A stretch of 64,000 nucleotides of DNA from contig NZ_VLKZ01000004.1 of NCBI RefSeq assembly GCF_007830185.1, positions 32,193 to 96,192 of the forward strand, in the 5' to 3' direction. The notes under the pieces were generated by a model. It had not been told where the DNA came from. It saw only the letters and a list, made by a program, of their open reading frames with translations, and did no database searches. Source of the DNA: Halalkalibacter nanhaiisediminis (GTDB taxonomy: Bacteria > Bacillota > Bacilli > Bacillales > Bacillaceae_D). Positions within the stretch are counted from its first letter, which is position 1; the number at the start of each line of letters is the position of its first letter. A program made the position numbers and the translations under genes. Below, in pieces: positions 36,338 through 44,047 of the stretch.

Positions 36338-36988
36338 GTGCGTTTGCGTCACAAACCTTGGGCAACGGAAGAATTGGAGCGTCATCCACATATCGTGATC
36401 CAAAACCCAAGTCAACACAAAGGTAAATGGAAAGAATTGTTTGGTAATGATCATCCAATACATGTGGAAGTAGGAACTGGGAAAGGTCAATTTCTAGTCG
36501 GGATGGGAGTCTTACATCCAGATATTAATTATATCGGTATCGAAAAGTATGATAGTGTCTTACTAACCGCTATGGAACGAGTGAAGGAATCAGAGCAACC
36601 CAATGTAAAATTTTTAAATGAAGATGTTGGTGAGTTACTTGATTTTTTTTCGGATGAGGAAATTGATCGTGTATACATTAACTTTACCGATCCATGGCCA
36701 AAAAATCGCCATGAAAAACGTCGCTTGACATATAAAGGTTACTTACGTTTATATGAACAGCTCTTAAAAAGAAATGGTGAAGTTCACTTTAAAACCGATA
36801 ACCAAGGCTTATTTGAATATTCATTGGAAAGTTTCGCTAACTACGGTATGACTCTTCATCAAGTTAGCCTCGATTTGCATCGTAGTAATTACAAAGGCAA
36901 TGTCATGACAGAGTATGAAGAAAAATTTTCGAAAAAAGGGATGCGCATCTACCGTTGTGAGGCGCAATTTCGCAGTAGAAAGAATTGA
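36338..36988 (+). CDS. trmB: tRNA (guanine-N7-)-methyltransferase
   Basis: A 216-residue SAM-dependent enzyme that makes m7G46 in tRNA. The SAM motif [14 protein letters not shown] (about residues 45-58) and the [18 protein letters not shown] block (about 117-134) are diagnostic. The opening MRLRHKPWA is the usual one for Firmicutes TrmB. GTG start at 36338 behind GAGGAGTGG. It corresponds to B. subtilis ytmQ and ends at a strong hairpin. Confidence 0.95.
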   Translation: MRLRHKPWATEELERHPHIVIQNPSQHKGKWKELFGNDHPIHVEVGTGKGQFLVGMGVLHPDINYIGIEKYDSVLLTAMERVKESEQPNVKFLNEDVGELLDFFSDEEIDRVYINFTDPWPKNRHEKRRLTYKGYLRLYEQLLKRNGEVHFKTDNQGLFEYSLESFANYGMTLHQVSLDLHRSNYKGNVMTEYEEKFSKKGMRIYRCEAQFRSRKN

Positions 36989-36993
36989 TTGAG

Positions 36994-37035
36994 AAGGTTT
37001 GAACGAACTAGATTTCTAGCGTTCAAGCCTTTTTC
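36994..37035 (+). terminator. Rho-independent terminator of trmB
   Basis: Stem AAGGTTTGAACG with CGTTCAAGCCTT (one G-T), inner CTAG/CTAG, then TTTTC. Confidence 0.75.
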
Positions 37036-37113
37036 ATTTGAAAAAGAGTGTACAGGATTTTCCCTCCTCTATATCGAATTAGTTAATGAGTCATAGGAAG
37101 AGGAGGTATTAAA

Positions 37114-37971
37114 ATGGAACGAATTGAACGAGATGGTCTAACGATTACATGGTTAAATGGTGGGGTGACTCACATGGATGGTGGGGCGATGTTTGGAGTT
37201 GTTCCTAAACCATTATGGAGTAGAAAATATCCTCATAATGAAAACAATCAAATTGAGTTACGGACGGATCCATTTTTAATTGAAAAAGATGGTTTTAAGA
37301 TATTAGTGGAAGCTGGAATAGGGAACGGTCGTTTTAATGAGAAACAAAAAAGAAATTATGGGATTTTAGAAGAATCAGCAGTCGAAACAGATCTTGAAAC
37401 GTTAGGGGTGAAGCCTAAGGAGATTGATTTTGTTTTGATGACACACTTACACTTTGATCATGTGACAGGTTTAGTTAAGGAAAAAAATGGTGAAGACCGT
37501 TCTGTTTTTGATAACGCTGTCATTTATACATCGCAAATAGAGTGGAATGAAATGAAAAATCCTAATATCCGTTCACAAAATACATATTGGGAACAAAATC
37601 GAAAAGCAATCGAGAGTCAAATAAAAACCTTTGTAGATGAGATAGAAGTGATTCCTGGTGTTAAGTTAATTCATACTGGTGGACATAGTGCAGGACATTC
37701 TATTTTAACCATTGAGCATTCTGGTGAGACATTTATTCATTTAGCAGATATTATGCCAACTCATGCTCATGCTAATGTTTTATGGGTACTTGCTTATGAT
37801 GATTATCCAATGACATCGATTGTAGCCAAAGAGAAGTGGCAAGCCTATGCGCGTGAGACGGATGCCTATTATTTGTTCTACCATGATTATAAATATCGTG
37901 CATTAAAATGGAATGAACAGGGTGAAGTGGTTGATGCTGTTGAACGGAAAATATATCGATACGAAAAATAA
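37114..37971 (+). CDS. ytnP: metallo-beta-lactamase-fold hydrolase, YtnP-like lactonase
   Basis: A 285-residue MBL-fold protein. The zinc motif is [10 protein letters not shown] (about residues 110-119), with further ligands in GGHSAGHS (about 190-197) and LADIMP. B. subtilis YtnP is a lactonase-homologous protein reported to quench acyl-homoserine-lactone signals and to affect streptomycete signalling. The place next to trmB agrees with that assignment. ATG at 37114 follows GAGGAGGT. The exact lactone substrate cannot be told. Confidence 0.85.
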   Translation: MERIERDGLTITWLNGGVTHMDGGAMFGVVPKPLWSRKYPHNENNQIELRTDPFLIEKDGFKILVEAGIGNGRFNEKQKRNYGILEESAVETDLETLGVKPKEIDFVLMTHLHFDHVTGLVKEKNGEDRSVFDNAVIYTSQIEWNEMKNPNIRSQNTYWEQNRKAIESQIKTFVDEIEVIPGVKLIHTGGHSAGHSILTIEHSGETFIHLADIMPTHAHANVLWVLAYDDYPMTSIVAKEKWQAYARETDAYYLFYHDYKYRALKWNEQGEVVDAVERKIYRYEK

Positions 37972-38007
37972 TGACAAAAAACGTGAGCGAATGAAAATGA
38001 AATAGAA

Positions 38008-38036
38008 GAACGGACAGCGAACATCGCTGTCCGTTC
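38008..38036. terminator. hairpin between convergent ytnP and ytzB
   Basis: Perfect 13-base-pair stem with a 3-base loop (38008-38020 with 38024-38036). The T-rich flank is on the minus strand side, so it mainly serves ytzB. Confidence 0.7.
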
Positions 38037-38049
38037 CCAAGTCATGAGA

Positions 38050-38358
38050 TTATGCAGTCTGAAGGGCAATCACTGTACCAGTCTTTGTATCAGCAAGGAA
38101 TTCGTATTGAACAGTTCCTTGTTCTGTCGTTGTCGAAAGACCACCGCGGTAAACTTCATATGACAAGTGATTTTGTTCAATTTTTTCAGGAAGCATGTGA
38201 ATCCAAGATCCTGAGATGGCATGAGTACTTGCAACTTTTTGTTTGACTTCCTTTAACACACGTTCAGGAGTCAGTCGTTCGCCTTCAATAGTTGGACGAA
38301 GGAAATATCCTGCTGCTAACCCTACTCCGAGTCCTATAACAAATCGCTTTATAGCCAT
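38050..38358 (-). CDS. ytzB: small PepSY-like membrane-anchored protein (YtzB)
   Basis: A 102-residue protein with one N-terminal hydrophobic segment (KRFVIGLGVGLAAGYFL) and an exported-looking domain whose YEVYRGG...QYEFLADTKTGTVI pattern resembles PepSY folds. YtzB sits at this place in B. subtilis. ATG at 38358 is preferred to the ATG at 38367, which abuts AAAGG. Role unknown; PepSY proteins often bind or inhibit proteases. Confidence 0.72.
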   Translation of the reverse strand: MAIKRFVIGLGVGLAAGYFLRPTIEGERLTPERVLKEVKQKVASTHAISGSWIHMLPEKIEQNHLSYEVYRGGLSTTTEQGTVQYEFLADTKTGTVIALQTA

Positions 38359-38538
38359 TACTATCATCCTTTCTACAATAAGGGAATTACACTATAAAAT
38401 AGTATAGCGGAAAATGAAGCCGTTTCCAATCATTTATCCTTGAATAGAACTAGTTAGGGACGATGGTAGAAAAGAATTCTACATTCAGATAAAATGAAGA
38501 AGGTACATAGTTATGATGGTATTGGAAAGGAGCTTGTC

Positions 38539-39612
38539 ATGAATCAGGAAACATTGCACCTATTTAAGACATTAACAGAGCTTCAGGGGGCACCTGGCTT
38601 TGAGCATGATGTGCGTAAATTTGTTCGTTCGGAACTGGAGAAATACGCTGATGAGATTGTCCAAGATCGACTTGGAAGTATATTTGGGGTAAAACGTGGA
38701 GATGAGAACGGACCAACTGTTATGGTAGCGGGACATATGGATGAAGTTGGTTTTTTGGTGACATCAATTAATGCGAAAGGTCTGATTCGTTTTCAACCAT
38801 TAGGAGGTTGGTGGAGTCAAGTACTGCTCGCACAACGTGTTGAAATTATGACAGATAATGGCCCAGTCATTGGGGTTATTGGTTCTACACCACCTCATTT
38901 GCTTGAAGATGCACAACGCTCCAAGCCAATGGATATTAAGAATATGTATATTGACATTGGAGCGGATGATAAAGAAGACGCTCAAAAAATTGGAGTAAAG
39001 CCTGGTCAACAAATTGTTCCAATCTGCCCGTTCACGCCAATGGCTAATAAAAAAAAGATTTTAGCAAAAGCATGGGATAATCGTTATGGAGTCGGTCTTT
39101 CAATCGAACTCTTAAAGGAATTGCAGCATGAGTTGCTGCCAAATATTCTTTATTCAGGCGCGACCGTTCAAGAGGAAGTTGGACTACGCGGAGCACAAAC
39201 TGCTGCTAATATGATTAAGCCAGATCTCTTTTATGCACTAGATGCTAGTCCTGCAAATGATGCAACGGGAGGAAAGGATGCTTTTGGTCAGCTTGGAAAA
39301 GGGGCGTTGCTACGTATTTTTGATCGAACGATGATCACGCATCGCGGAATGAGGGAATTTGTGTTGGATACAGCTGAAACACATAACATTCCTTATCAGT
39401 ATTTCATTTCTCAAGGTGGGACTGATGCTGGCCGCGTACATTTGTCGGGTGATGGTGTTCCTTCTGCTGTTATTGGTATTTGCTCACGCTACATTCACAC
39501 CGCGGCATCGATTGTTCACATTGACGACTATGCAGCTGCAAAAGAATTAGTCGTAAAGCTTGTTAAAGCATCTGATGCAAGTACATTAGAGACGATTAAA
39601 AAACAAGCTTAA
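38539..39612 (+). CDS. ytoP: M42-family aminopeptidase (YtoP)
   Basis: A 357-residue dinuclear metallo-aminopeptidase/glutamyl aminopeptidase-like protein forming large TET-type assemblies. Metal blocks are GHMDEVGF (about residues 65-72), AKAWDNRYG (about 174-182) and [10 protein letters not shown] (about 211-220). The frame begins at 38494, but GGAAAGGAGC before the ATG at 38539 fixes the start, and the length then equals B. subtilis YtoP. A terminator follows. Confidence 0.9.
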   Translation: MNQETLHLFKTLTELQGAPGFEHDVRKFVRSELEKYADEIVQDRLGSIFGVKRGDENGPTVMVAGHMDEVGFLVTSINAKGLIRFQPLGGWWSQVLLAQRVEIMTDNGPVIGVIGSTPPHLLEDAQRSKPMDIKNMYIDIGADDKEDAQKIGVKPGQQIVPICPFTPMANKKKILAKAWDNRYGVGLSIELLKELQHELLPNILYSGATVQEEVGLRGAQTAANMIKPDLFYALDASPANDATGGKDAFGQLGKGALLRIFDRTMITHRGMREFVLDTAETHNIPYQYFISQGGTDAGRVHLSGDGVPSAVIGICSRYIHTAASIVHIDDYAAAKELVVKLVKASDASTLETIKKQA

Positions 39613-39623
39613 TGAGTTAAGGT

Positions 39624-39667
39624 CTGATCTTAGTGTAAAGGTGTATACACTAAAATCAGGCTCTTTG
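39624..39667 (+). terminator. Rho-independent terminator of ytoP
   Basis: Stem CTGAT-TTAGTGTA against TACACTAA-ATCAG, then CTCTTTGTTT. Confidence 0.7.
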
Positions 39668-39689
39668 TTTATTGATGAGGAGGGATTAA

Positions 39690-40211
39690 GTGAAGGTTGC
39701 AATTGGGACGAAAAATCCTGCAAAAGTTCATGCTGTACAAGATACATTGATTCATGAGCGCTTAACAGTTGTGAGCGTTACAGTAGAGTCAGGTGTATCG
39801 GATCAACCGTTTTCAGATCATGAGACCATGCTTGGTGCTCTTAACCGTGCAAAGGCAGCCTTAGAAAAAACCGATTCTACACTTGGAATTGGATTAGAAG
39901 GCGGTGTTGTTGAAACAGAGGTTGGTCTGATGCTCTGTAATTGGGGAGCGCTCTATCATACTGATGGAAGACAGTGGGTAGCTGGTGGCGCGAGGTTTCC
40001 ACTCCCTGATGACGTAGCCGAACGTTTAAAAAAAGGTGAAGAGCTTGGCGATATTATGACGAGCGTAACAGGTGATAAAGGAGTCAGACAAAAAGAAGGA
40101 GCTGTTGGCATTTATACGGCTGGATGGGTAAGCAGAAAAGAAATGTTTGCCCATTTAGTTAAGCTGTTATATGGACAATATCTCGCTTCAGATGAACAAT
40201 TGAAACATTAA
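39690..40211 (+). CDS. DUF84/YjjX-type non-canonical purine NTPase
   Basis: A 173-residue protein beginning VAIGTKNPAKVHAVQD, the signature of the YjjX/Maf-related inosine/xanthosine triphosphatase family, which clears deaminated purine nucleotides. GLEGGVVE (about residues 68-75) and the C-terminal FAHLVKLLYGQY agree. GTG start at 39690 behind GAGGAGGGAT. Biochemical activity in Bacillus members is inferred from the E. coli relative. Confidence 0.8.
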   Translation: MKVAIGTKNPAKVHAVQDTLIHERLTVVSVTVESGVSDQPFSDHETMLGALNRAKAALEKTDSTLGIGLEGGVVETEVGLMLCNWGALYHTDGRQWVAGGARFPLPDDVAERLKKGEELGDIMTSVTGDKGVRQKEGAVGIYTAGWVSRKEMFAHLVKLLYGQYLASDEQLKH

Positions 40212-40233
40212 CAAACAGGTGGATGTAATGAAG

Positions 40234-40276
40234 GAAGAAAGAAAAAGTCTGATCTGTTCAGACTTTTTCTTTCTTC
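40234..40276. terminator. strong bidirectional terminator
   Basis: Perfect 19-base-pair stem with a short loop (40234-40252 with 40258-40276). A and T runs in both arms let it end both the DUF84 gene and ytoQ. Confidence 0.85.
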
Positions 40277-40280
40277 GTGC

Positions 40281-40721
40281 TTATTCAAATACGTAAGCAA
40301 GTGCTTTTAGCGCTTGTTCTGGTGTTTCAGCGACGACTTGTGCTTTATTAGATAGTTCTTTTAAGGCATGGTGAAGACTTTCCTCGCGAATAATGATCAC
40401 AGGCTTCTGTAAAGTGATAGCGGTTGCAGCATCCATCGCACTATTCCACTGCTTGTACTCTTTGCCAAAGAAAGCAATGACGACATCGGCTTTTCCGATT
40501 AAGAGCTGTGTGCGTAAATTGTTAATACTTGATGCTGCTTCATCTTTTGCAACCTTATTAGGTTGAGGTCCAAGTATTTCTTCCCCAATATGATCGGAGC
40601 GGTCATGATCTTCCATTGGACCAGTAAAGTGCAATGGTAATTTCAGTTCCTTTGCCTGTTTCCGAATGCCTTCACGCCAATTGCTGTGAATTTCTCCTGC
40701 TAAATAAACGGTTAATTCCAT
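40281..40721 (-). CDS. ytoQ: YtoQ-family protein
   Basis: A 146-residue protein resembling nucleoside 2-deoxyribosyltransferase folds. The opening ELTVYLAGEIHSNWR, the central block GPMEDHDRSDHIGEEILGPQ (about residues 34-53) and the SSINNLRTQLLIGKADVVIAFFG block match B. subtilis YtoQ. The function of YtoQ is not known. Of two tandem ATGs, the second (40721) has better spacing from AGGAGGA. Confidence 0.85.
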   Translation of the reverse strand: MELTVYLAGEIHSNWREGIRKQAKELKLPLHFTGPMEDHDRSDHIGEEILGPQPNKVAKDEAASSINNLRTQLLIGKADVVIAFFGKEYKQWNSAMDAATAITLQKPVIIIREESLHHALKELSNKAQVVAETPEQALKALAYVFE

Positions 40722-40973
40722 CATTCATTCCTCCTATTATTTGTCTTCATAACCGATCTTACAACAAATTAAACAGAATCATAAGTTTTTTTATGAAAAG
40801 GTGTCTTGTCAGCTGTTCACTCAGGGAGTATGATTAAAAAGTCTGAGGCAAGATAAAAAAGGAGTGTCGCTGTTTGATGTCTAAGCTTCCTTCAGTCGGG
40901 GTCTACTTTATATGAACGATACTTACCGAGTTGTCGGAAGAAGAGTTAAGGTGAAAAAAAGGAGGAATAGATT

Positions 40974-42008
40974 GTGAAGGCTTTTTTGAAGAAAAAAGGT
41001 ATTGAGCTTTCATGGCATACATACTTGATTACAGCATTAAGTCATATGGCTTTAGGTTTATTTGCTTCTCTTATTATCGGTTTGATTTTGCGAACGCTTG
41101 GAGAGCAATTAAGTATTATAATGGGCGAGCAAGTCATTCCTTTGTTTTTTGAAGATGTAGGGGCTTTAGCGATGAGCTTAATGGGGCCTGCAATCGGTGT
41201 TGCTGTCGCATATGGTCTTAAAGCACCTCGTCTTGTTTTATTTGCAGCTATTGTCAGCGGGGCAGCTGGTGCTGAATTAGGAGGGCCAGCTGGTAGCTTT
41301 GTTGCGGCTGTTATTTCAACAGAGATTGGTAAACTCGTCTCACAAGAAACAAAGCTCGATATTATCGTGACGCCTTTTGTCACGATTACAACAGGCTTTC
41401 TAGCTGCTAGTTTTGTTGGACCATGGATTCAAACTGGGATGCAGCAATTGGGGCAGCTAATTATGTGGGGAACGGAACAACAACCGATTTTAATGGGAAT
41501 TATTGTCGCTACGTTAATGGGTCTAGCTCTCACAGCACCGATCTCAAGTGCGGCACTTGCGATTATGCTTGAATTACAAGGCGTTGCGGCAGGAGCAGCT
41601 ACAATAGGGTGTGCGGCTCAAATGGTTGGTTTTGCGGTTAGTAGCTACAGAGAAAATGGTTGGTCTGGTCTTATTGCGCAAGGATTAGGAACGTCAATGT
41701 TGCAAGTACCAAATATTATTAAAAAACCATCGATACTCATTCCACCGACTGTAGCAGGTGCGATCCTTGCCCCGATTGGGACGGTTGTGTACGGGATGAC
41801 TAATCTTCCTGCGGGAGCTGGAATGGGCACAAGTGGGTTAGTCGGACCAATCATGACCTTTACAGATATGGGCTTTTCAAGTAATGTATTAATCGCAGTT
41901 GTCTCACTTTACTTTGTGGGACCAGCAATTATTAGTTTAGCTATCTCTGAATGGATGAGAAAACGAGGCTATATCCGACTAGGAGATATGAAAATTGAAC
42001 AATCATAA
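40974..42008 (+). CDS. EIIC-like (PTS_EIIC_2) membrane protein
   Basis: A 344-residue polytopic protein with about 8-10 hydrophobic segments. Glycine-alanine-rich stretches such as GPAIGVAVAYGLKAP and NLPAGAGMGTSGLVGPI are typical of the PTS_EIIC_2-type family. No EIIA or EIIB genes are nearby, so it may be a transporter independent of the phosphotransferase system. GTG at 40974 behind AAAAGGAGGA. It is followed closely by ytpP, 14 bases downstream, likely in one transcript. Confidence 0.72.
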   Translation: MKAFLKKKGIELSWHTYLITALSHMALGLFASLIIGLILRTLGEQLSIIMGEQVIPLFFEDVGALAMSLMGPAIGVAVAYGLKAPRLVLFAAIVSGAAGAELGGPAGSFVAAVISTEIGKLVSQETKLDIIVTPFVTITTGFLAASFVGPWIQTGMQQLGQLIMWGTEQQPILMGIIVATLMGLALTAPISSAALAIMLELQGVAAGAATIGCAAQMVGFAVSSYRENGWSGLIAQGLGTSMLQVPNIIKKPSILIPPTVAGAILAPIGTVVYGMTNLPAGAGMGTSGLVGPIMTFTDMGFSSNVLIAVVSLYFVGPAIISLAISEWMRKRGYIRLGDMKIEQS

Positions 42009-42022
42009 AGGGGTTGACACGT

Positions 42023-42346
42023 ATGGAGAAGATTAAAGGGATTGAAGAGTTTAGAGAAATTTCTAGTAATGAAACAGCTATTTTCTTATTTTCAGCTGAT
42101 TGGTGTCCAGATTGCAAAGCGATTGAACCGATTATGCCAAGAGTAGAGGCTGATTTTCCAGTGTTCTCATTTTATTATGTAGATCGTGATGAATTCATCG
42201 ATTTATGTGGCGAGCTTGATATTTTTGGCATCCCAAGCTTCATTGCTTATTCAAATGGAAAAGAAATCGACCGTTTTGTGAGTAAAGACCGTAAAACGCA
42301 AGAAGAAATAGAAGCGTTCCTTTCAAAAGCAGAAGCGCAACTTTAA
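42023..42346 (+). CDS. ytpP: thioredoxin-like protein YtpP
   Basis: A 107-residue thioredoxin-fold protein with the active-site pair in ADWCPDCKA (cysteines about residues 26 and 29). The WCPDC form differs from the WCGPC of TrxA. The cis-proline is in FGIPSF. A TTG at 42014 is in frame, but AAAGGGG suits the ATG at 42023 and gives the B. subtilis YtpP length. Redox partner unknown. Confidence 0.87.
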   Translation: MEKIKGIEEFREISSNETAIFLFSADWCPDCKAIEPIMPRVEADFPVFSFYYVDRDEFIDLCGELDIFGIPSFIAYSNGKEIDRFVSKDRKTQEEIEAFLSKAEAQL

Positions 42347-42356
42347 TACTTGTTAA

Positions 42357-42389
42357 GAGCACTTAAGATTTTCTTGAGTGCTTTTTTTG
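42357..42389 (+). terminator. Rho-independent terminator of ytpP
   Basis: Stem GCACTTAAGA with TCTTGAGTGC (one G-T), then TTTTTTT. Confidence 0.8.
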
Positions 42390-42441
42390 TGGCGTTTTTT
42401 TATTTCTGATAAAATAGGGATTAAGATAAAGGAGAGGGTAT

Positions 42442-43245
42442 ATGATGAATATGCAACAATTTCGGAAAAAAATTGAACAACGCTTAGAGCGAGAGGGTTG
42501 GACGATTACGTATAATCATGAGGAATCAACGTTAAGAATTGAAGATGATGAGATCAAAAAAGGCGTGACGTTGGCGCTTAAACCGCTTATCGCGAAATGG
42601 GAACGGGAGGAATTTTCAGCAGTCGATGAGGCCATTCGTTATGTTGAGGTTGGTTTACTGGCGATGAGGCAGAAGCCAGAAATTGAAGGGAATGAAAAGA
42701 AAGTCTTTCCTGTTATTCGTGCCACATCCTTCCCGTCAGAGACAAAGGATGGCCATGCGCTTCTTTATGATGAGCACACAGCAGAAACACGTATTTACTA
42801 TGTGATTGATCTTGGAGAATCTTACACTTTGATACAGGAGCCTATGCTTGAGAACTCAAGGTACACGAAGGAAAAAGTACGCGAAATGGCGATGTTTAAT
42901 GTAAGGTCACTACCACAGCCGTTAAAAGAAGATGTTGTAGCAGGGAACCGTTTCTTTTTCTTAAGAGCGAAGGATGGTTTTGATGCAAGCCGAATTCTTG
43001 ACCATTCGTTATTAGATCGAATGGAAAAGCAGGCAACAGGTCAGTTAGCTGTCGCTGTTCCTCATCAAGATGTACTGATTTTTGCTGATATCGTAAATGA
43101 GAGAGGTTATGACGTTCTTGCACAAATTGCACTGCAATTTTTTGGAGAGGGACGCGTACCAGTGACAGCTCTTCCTTTCATGTATGAAAATGGGGAATTA
43201 GAGCCAACGTTCATTCTTGCACAAAGAAAGCCTAAATCAGAGTAA
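42442..43245 (+). CDS. ytpQ: DUF1444 family protein YtpQ
   Basis: A 267-residue soluble protein of the DUF1444 family. The block FPVIRATSFPSETKDGHALLYDE (about residues 89-111, quoted here only in part by its ends FPVIRATSF and LLYDE) and the C-terminal PFMYENGELEPTF are characteristic. No catalytic motif is known to me. ATG at 42442 behind AAAGGAGAGG. The ytpP-ytpQ-ytpR order is that of B. subtilis. Confidence 0.83.
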   Translation: MMNMQQFRKKIEQRLEREGWTITYNHEESTLRIEDDEIKKGVTLALKPLIAKWEREEFSAVDEAIRYVEVGLLAMRQKPEIEGNEKKVFPVIRATSFPSETKDGHALLYDEHTAETRIYYVIDLGESYTLIQEPMLENSRYTKEKVREMAMFNVRSLPQPLKEDVVAGNRFFFLRAKDGFDASRILDHSLLDRMEKQATGQLAVAVPHQDVLIFADIVNERGYDVLAQIALQFFGEGRVPVTALPFMYENGELEPTFILAQRKPKSE

Positions 43246-43344
43246 AGAGATTTTTAGATAGATGTGAACTCCTCTCTTAAAAATTGTGCTGATATGGTAC
43301 AATGAATGAGTTAATAGTGATAGTAAGAGAAGGAGCTAACGAAT

Positions 43345-43959
43345 ATGAACGTATTTTATAATGCAAACGGAATTGGCGATACGCTAATTATGAATATAAA
43401 AGATGTTGAACTTGACCTACGTGATTTTGAAAAGACTGGTGATGTTGTCCGTATTTTTAACAGTGAAACGAATGAGACGGTAGGTTATAACGTCTTTCAT
43501 GTATCTTCTTATGGAGAGATTAAAGACAATGGAGCAGTTGAATTAACGGATGACGTTAAGACGCTGATTCAAGAGGCATTCATGAAAAATGGTGTGCAAG
43601 AAAATGTCGAGCTAGAAAATCGTCCGAAGTTTGTTGTAGGCTATGTGGAAGCAAAGGAAAAGCATCCGAATGCAGATAAATTGTCTATTTGCCGTGTCAA
43701 TGTAGGTAGTGAGATCCTGCAAATTGTTTGTGGTGCTCCGAATGTAGAAGCAGATCAAAAGGTTGTTGTGGCACTAATTGGAGCTGTTATGCCAAGTGGA
43801 TTAGTCATTAAGCAGGCAGCACTTCGTGGTGTCGAGTCAACAGGGATGATCTGTTCAGCAAAAGAGCTTGCTCTGCCAAATGCACCTGAAGAAAAAGGCA
43901 TTCTTGTGTTAGATGATACCTATGAAATTGGTTCGGAATTTACAAGTGAAGTGAAATAA
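43345..43959 (+). CDS. ytpR: tRNA-binding domain protein YtpR (EMAP/OB fold)
   Basis: A 204-residue protein with an N-terminal DUF4479-like region (about residues 1-90) and a C-terminal tRNA-binding OB fold like that at the start of the phenylalanyl-tRNA synthetase beta chain. KFVVGYVEAKEKHPNADKL (about residues 94-112), IVCGAPNV and MICSAKELAL mark the domain. It probably binds tRNA or a nucleic acid as a stand-alone factor. ATG at 43345 with AGAAGGAG before it. Confidence 0.88.
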   Translation: MNVFYNANGIGDTLIMNIKDVELDLRDFEKTGDVVRIFNSETNETVGYNVFHVSSYGEIKDNGAVELTDDVKTLIQEAFMKNGVQENVELENRPKFVVGYVEAKEKHPNADKLSICRVNVGSEILQIVCGAPNVEADQKVVVALIGAVMPSGLVIKQAALRGVESTGMICSAKELALPNAPEEKGILVLDDTYEIGSEFTSEVK

Positions 43960-43968
43960 TGGACAGAG

Positions 43969-43999
43969 GGAACCACTAGATAAAGCTAGTGGTTCTTTC
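43969..43999 (+). terminator. Rho-independent terminator of ytpR
   Basis: Perfect 10-base-pair stem GAACCACTAG (43970-43979) with CTAGTGGTTC (43986-43995), then TTTCT. Confidence 0.78.
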
Positions 44000-44047
44000 T
44001 ACTCATGCCTTTTTATTAAATAGCCGAGAGAAAGTGAGTGAATATGC